Source of the DNA: 66-474 sp035249465
Lineage (GTDB): Bacteria; Pseudomonadota; Gammaproteobacteria; Xanthomonadales; Rhodanobacteraceae
Length of the DNA stretch: 10,773 bases
Reading direction: 5' to 3'
Assembly (NCBI GenBank): GCA_035249465.1
Contig: DATFGL010000174.1
Span: 1 to 10,773, forward strand
Shown: piece by piece, positions 6,171-10,773 of the stretch
Layout: each line of letters begins with the position of its first letter
Numbering within the stretch: position 1 is the first letter of the stretch
Notes under the pieces: generated by a model
The model's database searches: none
Told to the model about the DNA's origin: nothing
The model's input: the letters and a program-made list of their open reading frames with translations, nothing else
Translations under genes and position numbers: made by a program

Positions 6171-8411
6171 TTACAACAGCCGCATCAACTCGGGCCAGAT
6201 CGGCAACTGTCGCACCCGAACCGTGGTGCCCGCGAAGATCGCGTTCGCGAGCGCGGGCGCGGCGGAGGGAAAACCCATGTCGAATGCACCGGCGGGATTT
6301 TCCTGCGACGGCACCAGGATCACCTGTACCGCGTGTGGCATTTGCGCCGTCGTCGCCAGCGGATAATCCTTGAACCCACGCTGGGCGACACCCCCGTTCT
6401 TGATCGTGACGCGTTGGCGAAGTGCCGTGGAAAATCCATCCAGCGTCGCGCCAACCAGTGCAGCGCGTGCGCCCAGCGGATTGACCACGCGGCCGAGGTC
6501 GGCGGCGCATACGACATTGTGGATCACGAGGCGCGCGCCTTCCATCGACATTTCCACCGCGTGGGCGACATAGCCGCCGAAGGTGAAGTGGCAGGCCAGG
6601 CCGAAACCGTGGCCGTGCGGGTGCGGTTTGCTCCAGCCGAGCGCATCGGCCGCGAGTTGCAGCACCCACGACAACCGGCCGGTGTCGAGCACCGGGCCGC
6701 CGTGGCCGCGGTAGGGAAGCTTGCGCGGTTCGCCAAGCAATGCGAGACGGAATTCCAACGCGTCCTGTTTCAGGCCGTGCGCGATTTCGTCGATGAAGCA
6801 CTCGGTCGCGAATGCGTTCACCGCGTGCGAACTTGCGCGATAACTGCCGCGCGGCAGCGCCGAATCCAGCGCAAACCACGCGTATTGCAGGTTGTCGACA
6901 AGCCCCGCCGGGAGGTCGTCGGGATGCATCTCGGAAAGCCACCAGCGTGTGCGCGGTTCGCGCCCCGCCAGCCGCGACGTGCTGGCGATGTGATGCGTCC
7001 AGCCGGTCAGCTTGTTCCTGCGATCGGCGCAGGCCTCCAGCCTCTGCACGGAGAACGGCCGGAAGGTGTCCTGGGCGAACGCATCCGCGCGCGTCCACAT
7101 CAGCTTGATGGGTTTGCCCGCGGCCTTGGCCAGCATCACGGCTTCGGCCACGTAATCCGCCTCGAGGAAACGGCCGAAGCCGCCGCCGGCGCGCGGCAAC
7201 TTGATTTCGATCCTGTCGGGTGCCAGGCCGGTCAGCCGCTGCACGGCGTCGAACGTGGCGCGCGGGTTCTGCACGGGTGCGACGATCACCGCGCGCTGGC
7301 TGTCCACCTTCACCAGCGCATTCGGCGGTTCCAATTCCGCATGCGCAACGGTGGCGATCTGGTATTCGGCCTGGAAGCGGTGGCGTGCGTGCTTCGCGGT
7401 GTTGGCGAAATCGCCATCGGTTCGCACTGCCTTGCCGGGTTGGCCCTGCAGCGCGGTCGTCGCGGCTTGCGCCAGCGCATCGTCGCCCTCGGCTGCACGC
7501 GCGCCCGGTTTCCAGCGGATGTCGAGCTTGGCGATCCCCTGCAATGCGGTCCATGTGTCCCGCGCCAGCACCGCCACGCCCGCGGCCAGTTGCTGGGTGC
7601 CGAGTGGAAGCGCGGGATCGGGCGGCGGGATCGTCATCACCTTCTTGACGCCCTCCAGCCTGAGCGCGGCGGCGTCATCCACGTGCGCGAGCGTGCCGCC
7701 AGGATACGGACAGTGCGTGATCACCGCGACCAGCGCGTCACCGAGCCATTCGTCGATTGCAAAGTGCTGGTGGCCGGTGACGATGTCGCGGGCATCGACA
7801 TCACCCGTGTCCTGCCCGATCAGGGTGTATTGCGAAGCCGGCTTGGGTGCAGGCGGGTTCGTCGCCGGTTTCAGTTTCGCCGCGGCTTCGGCGAGCTCGC
7901 CGTAACCGAGCTTGCGGCCATCGGCGGCGATCACCACGCCGCGCACTGCGCGCAGGCTGCCGGTGTTGACGCTCCAGCGTGCAGCCGCGGCGCGCAGCAA
8001 CAGTTCGCGCGCGGCCGCGCCGACCGTGCGCAGGTCGTTCCACGCGGCGGGCACGCTGGTGCTGCCCGAAGCCATCTGGTGACCGTACGTCCAGTGCGGT
8101 TCGCCGCCGACATCGGTGACGCCGAGATCCAGGGGCGCCACCGCCACCTTGTTCCAGTCGGCGTCCAGTTCCTCGGCGATGATGCGCGCCTCGGCGGTGC
8201 GGATGCCCTGGCCGACTTCGGGATCGCGCGCGCCGATCACGGTGGTGCCGTCGGGCTCGATGCGCAGGTAAGGGTTCAGCACGATCAGGTTCTGGCCGAG
8301 CAGTTCGTCCGGCGTCCACGCGAGCGCGGGCAGGCCGACCACGAGCGCGCCGGTGGCGGTGCCGAATACCTTGAGGAAGCGCCGGCGGCTGGCGTCGTGC
8401 ACTCGCGTCAT
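6171..8411 (-). CDS. Molybdopterin-binding large subunit of a periplasmic molybdenum hydroxylase (IorB-like)
   Basis: This 746-residue protein belongs to the xanthine oxidase family, nearest by motif to the beta subunit of isoquinoline 1-oxidoreductase and membrane-associated aldehyde dehydrogenases. Such enzymes hydroxylate N-heterocycles or oxidise aldehydes at a molybdenum-cytosine-dinucleotide centre; the substrate here is unknown. The N-terminus has a perfect twin-arginine motif, SRRRFLK at 8-14, then a hydrophobic stretch ending near AxA, so folded export by Tat is expected. Family motifs include AHAELEPPNA, AGGGFGR at 408-414 and APALANAIF near the C-terminus. The block before APALANA reads FDMGFPSA, where relatives have GEPGxPPx, so Asp711 replaces the catalytic Glu. 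Arg usual after GGGFGR is Phe415. The ATG overlaps the small-subunit stop (ATGA), indicating coupled translation. No cytochrome partner or maturation gene is in the window. Confidence 0.9.
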   Translation of the reverse strand: MTRVHDASRRRFLKVFGTATGALVVGLPALAWTPDELLGQNLIVLNPYLRIEPDGTTVIGARDPEVGQGIRTAEARIIAEELDADWNKVAVAPLDLGVTDVGGEPHWTYGHQMASGSTSVPAAWNDLRTVGAAARELLLRAAAARWSVNTGSLRAVRGVVIAADGRKLGYGELAEAAAKLKPATNPPAPKPASQYTLIGQDTGDVDARDIVTGHQHFAIDEWLGDALVAVITHCPYPGGTLAHVDDAAALRLEGVKKVMTIPPPDPALPLGTQQLAAGVAVLARDTWTALQGIAKLDIRWKPGARAAEGDDALAQAATTALQGQPGKAVRTDGDFANTAKHARHRFQAEYQIATVAHAELEPPNALVKVDSQRAVIVAPVQNPRATFDAVQRLTGLAPDRIEIKLPRAGGGFGRFLEADYVAEAVMLAKAAGKPIKLMWTRADAFAQDTFRPFSVQRLEACADRRNKLTGWTHHIASTSRLAGREPRTRWWLSEMHPDDLPAGLVDNLQYAWFALDSALPRGSYRASSHAVNAFATECFIDEIAHGLKQDALEFRLALLGEPRKLPYRGHGGPVLDTGRLSWVLQLAADALGWSKPHPHGHGFGLACHFTFGGYVAHAVEMSMEGARLVIHNVVCAADLGRVVNPLGARAALVGATLDGFSTALRQRVTIKNGGVAQRGFKDYPLATTAQMPHAVQVILVPSQENPAGAFDMGFPSAAPALANAIFAGTTVRVRQLPIWPELMRLL

Positions 8412-8953
8412 TTCGGCTTGCCCTGCATGGCTGCGGCCGCCCGCTGGATCGCACGGCGGATGCGCGGATAGCTGCCGCAGCGGCACAGGTTGCCGATACC
8501 GTCGATGTCGGCGTCGGAGGGTTTCGGCCTGCGCGCCAGCAGATCGACGGCCGCCATGATCTGGCCGGATTGGCAGTAGCCGCACAGGATGGCGTCCTCG
8601 TCGATCCAGGCTTGCTGTACCGGATGCAGCGCTCCGTCCGGTTTGGCCAATCCCTCGATCGTGGTGATGTCCTTGTCGGCGAGGTCGGTCATCGCCAGCG
8701 CGCAGGCGCGTTTCAGTTTGCCGTCCACCAGTACGCTGCACGCGCCGCAGCTCCGGTCGTCGCAGCCGTACTTGCAGCCGGTCAGTCGCAACACTTCGCG
8801 CAAATACCACAGCAGGGGCAGGGCGGGATCGCCGGTGTGGCGGAAGCGCTTGCCGTTGATGGAAACATCGATCCCCTTGCGGATGGGCTCCGGGACGATC
8901 CTGGCGGGCGGGGTCTGGGGGGCTTGTGGCATCCGCCGATTGTATTCGCTCAT
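8408..8953 (-). CDS. [2Fe-2S] small subunit of the molybdenum hydroxylase (IorA-like)
   Basis: This subunit passes electrons from the molybdenum centre through two [2Fe-2S] clusters. The 181-residue protein has a plant-ferredoxin-like cluster with Cys64, Cys69, Cys72 and Cys84 (YGCDDRSCGAC, then AC), and a second cluster with Cys124 and Cys127 (CGYCQSGQIM) and Cys157 and Cys159 (NLCRCGSY). The CGYCQSGQ and NLCRCG blocks resemble the isoquinoline 1-oxidoreductase alpha subunit. Residues after the first Cys, DDRS, differ from the more usual Gly-containing loop, and Cys60 is extra. There is no signal peptide, so it probably crosses the membrane bound to the Tat-bearing large subunit. The start is uncertain: ATG at 8953 or ATG at 8932 (174 residues); neither has a good Shine-Dalgarno sequence. 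Its stop overlaps the start of the large-subunit gene by 4 bases. Confidence 0.92.
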   Translation of the reverse strand: MSEYNRRMPQAPQTPPARIVPEPIRKGIDVSINGKRFRHTGDPALPLLWYLREVLRLTGCKYGCDDRSCGACSVLVDGKLKRACALAMTDLADKDITTIEGLAKPDGALHPVQQAWIDEDAILCGYCQSGQIMAAVDLLARRPKPSDADIDGIGNLCRCGSYPRIRRAIQRAAAAMQGKPK

Positions 8954-9135
8954 CCCCGCGAACCGGCGTCGCCGCCCGTGCGCCTGGTGGAGGCGTTCAG
9001 CCCGCGTCAGCCACCGCACGGCGGTGCGTTCGTCGTGCCAGACGGCAGGACCGTGCGATTGCGTTTTGCAGGGACGCACGCAACACTTGCGGGTCTTGTC
9101 CGCGCAGCCGCGCGCCTTCCGCCATCCGTGCGTCC
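8954..9135. other. Divergent intergenic region between the hydroxylase operon and the kinase-decarboxylase gene
   Basis: This 182-base stretch must hold, or lie next to, promoters for both directions. I see no convincing -35/-10 pair on either strand. A small inverted repeat TTGCGT (9059-9064) / ACGCAA (9078-9083) could be an operator or chance. There is no lysine riboswitch-like leader and no clear Shine-Dalgarno sequence before either start. Open frames crossing it look like GC-bias shadows. Confidence 0.4.
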
Positions 9136-10773
9136 ATGACCGCTTCCGCCGCTGCGCCGCTCGCTCCCGATGCGCCTTGGGTGGTGCTGAAGTTCGGCGG
9201 CACCAGCGTGGCGACCGCCGACCGTTGGCGGACGATCCGGCAGCTCGCCGCGGCGCGCCGTGCCGAAGGTGCACGCGTCGTCATCGTGGTGTCTGCGCTG
9301 GCCGGCGTCACCGATGCGTTGAAGGCGCTTGGCTCGTGCGCGCCGTCGGAGCGTGCAGCGGCGATCGCGAAACTGGTGGAACGGCATCGCGCGCTTGCCA
9401 GCGAGATGGGGCTGGTTGAAACCGCGGAGATGGACCGCCGGCTGGCGTCGTTGCGGGCGCTGGCGACCGAATCACAAAGCGCGCGTCGGGAAGATTATTC
9501 GTGGCACGCGGCGGTGCAGGCGCACGGGGAGTTGCTGTCGAGCGCCTTGGGCGCGGCTTTCATGAGCGCGAACGGCTTGCCGACGCAGTGGCTGGATGCG
9601 CGCGAAGCACTGCTGGCGCGCGAGGTTCCGTTCCTCAACGAACGCGCACGCGCATTGTCCGCGCAGGTGCAGGTCGAACCCGATCCCGGATTCGCCGCGG
9701 CCTTGGCCGCGCGCGGTGACGTGTTCATCACCCAGGGTTTCATCGCGCGCGATGGCGACGGGCATACGGTTCTGCTGGGGCGCGGCGGGTCGGACACCTC
9801 GGCTGCGCATTTCGGCGCGCTGCTGCGCGCGTCGCGCGTGGAAATCTGGACCGACGTGGCGGGCATGTTCACCGCCGACCCGCGCCAGGTCCCCGGCGCG
9901 CGCCTGCTGCAGCGGCTCGATTACGACGAGGCGCAGGAAATCGCGACCACCGGCGCCAAGGTGCTGCACGCGCGTTGCATTTCGCCGTGCCGGCGCGCGC
10001 GCGTGCCGTTGCTGATCAAGGACACACGGCACCCCGATTTCGAGGGCACGCTGATCGGGCCGCTGCCGCCCGAAGCCGCGCCCAGCATCAAGGCCATCAG
10101 TTCGCGGCGCGGCATCACGCTGGTGTCGATGGAAACCTCGGGCATGTGGCAGCAGGTGGGTTTTCTGGCCGACGTGTTCGCTGCGTTCAAGCAGCACGGC
10201 CTGTCGGTGGACCTGATCGGTTCGACCGAAACCAATGTCACCGTGTCGCTCGATCCCACCGAAAACCTGCTGGACTCCGACGTGGTCGCGGCGCTGGCGG
10301 CCGACCTCGCCAAGGTGTGCCGGGTGAAGGTGATCGCGCCCTGCGCGGCGGTCACGCTGGTCGGCCGCGGCATGCGCTCGATGCTGCATCGGCTGTCCGG
10401 CGTGCTGGCCGAATTCGGGCGCGAACGCGTGCACCTGATTTCGCAATCGTCCAACAACCTCAACCTGACCTTCGTGGTGGACGAGGCCATGCTGGACGGG
10501 TTGCTGCCGCGCCTGCACGAGTTGCTGGTTCGCGCCGGCGCACTGCGCACCGATGACTCGGCGTTGTTCGGGCCGAGTTGGCAGGAACTGTACGGCGAAG
10601 GCGCGAAGCGCGTGCGCGCGTCGTGGTGGCGGACGCAGCGGGCTACGCTGCTTGCACTCGCTGGAAATCTCCCCTCTCCCAAAGGGAGAGGGGAAGAATT
10701 GGCAACGCCACGTTACGTGTACCACTTGCCTTCCGTGCGCGCGCAGGCACGCGCGTTGCACGCACTGCAATCG
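9136..10773 (+). CDS. lysAC: Bifunctional aspartate kinase / diaminopimelate decarboxylase (5' part; runs off the window)
   Basis: The frame is open from the ATG at 9136 to the window edge, 546 codons without a stop. Residues 1-300 form an aspartate kinase domain that makes aspartyl phosphate, the first step to lysine, threonine and methionine: KFGGTS at 19-24, GRGGSD at 215-220, TDVAGMFTADPR at 239-250 and GAKVLH at 273-278. Two ACT-type regulatory segments follow (about 318-390 and 395-470), the usual site of amino-acid feedback. From residue 524 the sequence TPRYVYHLPSVRAQARAL matches the N-terminus of DAP decarboxylase, the last step of lysine synthesis; its PLP lysine lies beyond the window. 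Such fusions are known in Xanthomonas and relatives. The linker (about 511-521) is encoded by a palindromic repeat. The start lacks a Shine-Dalgarno sequence, but KFGGTS so close downstream leaves little alternative. Confidence 0.95.
   Translation, partial: MTASAAAPLAPDAPWVVLKFGGTSVATADRWRTIRQLAAARRAEGARVVIVVSALAGVTDALKALGSCAPSERAAAIAKLVERHRALASEMGLVETAEMDRRLASLRALATESQSARREDYSWHAAVQAHGELLSSALGAAFMSANGLPTQWLDAREALLAREVPFLNERARALSAQVQVEPDPGFAAALAARGDVFITQGFIARDGDGHTVLLGRGGSDTSAAHFGALLRASRVEIWTDVAGMFTADPRQVPGARLLQRLDYDEAQEIATTGAKVLHARCISPCRRARVPLLIKDTRHPDFEGTLIGPLPPEAAPSIKAISSRRGITLVSMETSGMWQQVGFLADVFAAFKQHGLSVDLIGSTETNVTVSLDPTENLLDSDVVAALAADLAKVCRVKVIAPCAAVTLVGRGMRSMLHRLSGVLAEFGRERVHLISQSSNNLNLTFVVDEAMLDGLLPRLHELLVRAGALRTDDSALFGPSWQELYGEGAKRVRASWWRTQRATLLALAGNLPSPKGRGEELATPRYVYHLPSVRAQARALHALQS
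10670..10694 (+). repeat. Palindrome inside the coding sequence, in the kinase-decarboxylase linker
   Basis: A perfect 11-bp stem with an AAA loop: TCCCCTCTCCC-AAA-GGGAGAGGGGA. Its length, pyrimidine/purine composition and position resemble the dispersed hairpins at 5082-5102 and 6137-6159, though it lacks the CATCCCC end and is probably a different family. It is read in frame as LPSPKGRGE (residues 512-520) and lies between the last ACT segment and the start of the decarboxylase domain. Confidence 0.8.

Noticed and set aside
5653..7554. A 633-codon minus-strand frame overlapping truB and the large-subunit gene
   Set aside because: It is a shifted frame of the real large-subunit gene plus the antisense of truB, with low-complexity Arg/Gly/Ala composition.
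6333..8471. A 712-codon open frame on the plus strand opposite the hydroxylase large subunit
   Set aside because: The minus-strand frame has clear family motifs and a Tat signal; the plus-strand translation is Arg/His/Gln-rich with no recognisable domain.
9059..9083. Inverted repeat TTGCGT/ACGCAA as an operator or regulator site
   Set aside because: Six-base arms with one copy and no known motif; not enough to call an operator.
8570..9139. A 189-codon plus-strand frame across the small subunit and the divergent gap
   Set aside because: It is mostly antisense to the small-subunit gene, and the remainder has no recognisable domain or ribosome binding site.
1..10773. tRNA or rRNA genes, CRISPR array, insertion sequence, phage or defence genes
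   Set aside because: I saw no tRNA cloverleaf, regularly spaced direct repeats, transposase or integrase motif anywhere on either strand.

Overview
The window is GC-rich chromosomal DNA from a gammaproteobacterium, most likely of the order Lysobacterales (Xanthomonadales; Xanthomonadaceae or Rhodanobacteraceae). The argument rests on three things: an aspartate kinase fused to the start of a diaminopimelate decarboxylase (a known xanthomonad fusion), a gammaproteobacterial NusA with two acidic C-terminal repeats, and many short palindromic repeats between genes. The genus cannot be fixed from the sequence alone.

Positions 1-6066, plus strand: the conserved transcription/translation operon, in the order rimP (3' end only), nusA, infB, rbfA, truB. 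NusA is the RNA polymerase elongation/antitermination factor, IF2 loads initiator tRNA, RimP and RbfA mature the 30S subunit, and TruB makes pseudouridine 55 in tRNA. The genes are intact, but three of the four junctions carry palindromic repeats. Positions 6171-8953, minus strand: a two-gene molybdenum hydroxylase operon of the isoquinoline 1-oxidoreductase / aldehyde oxidoreductase type. A small [2Fe-2S] subunit overlaps by 4 bases a large molybdopterin subunit that carries a Tat signal. The operon converges on truB and occupies the place where rpsO-pnp usually follows. Positions 9136-10773, plus strand: the first 546 codons of the bifunctional aspartate kinase/DAP decarboxylase gene, which runs off the window. 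It is transcribed divergently from the hydroxylase operon across an intergenic gap of about 180 bases.

The most unusual material is the repeat content. Two REP-like families are visible. Family 1 has CACTGG and ATGACG ends and occurs once upstream of nusA and as an inverted pair between infB and rbfA. Family 2 begins CATCCCC and ends in a pyrimidine/purine hairpin; it occurs as an inverted pair on each side of truB. Two full-length 48-base copies of family 2 differ by base changes that keep both hairpins paired. One family 2 element supplies the last codons and stop of truB, and an unrelated perfect palindrome lies in frame in the linker of the kinase-decarboxylase fusion. In addition, the large hydroxylase subunit appears to have Asp where the family has its catalytic Glu. 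I found no RNA genes, CRISPR array, insertion sequence or phage genes, and no stretch over 300 bases lacks a gene. No wholly new multi-gene system is evident.
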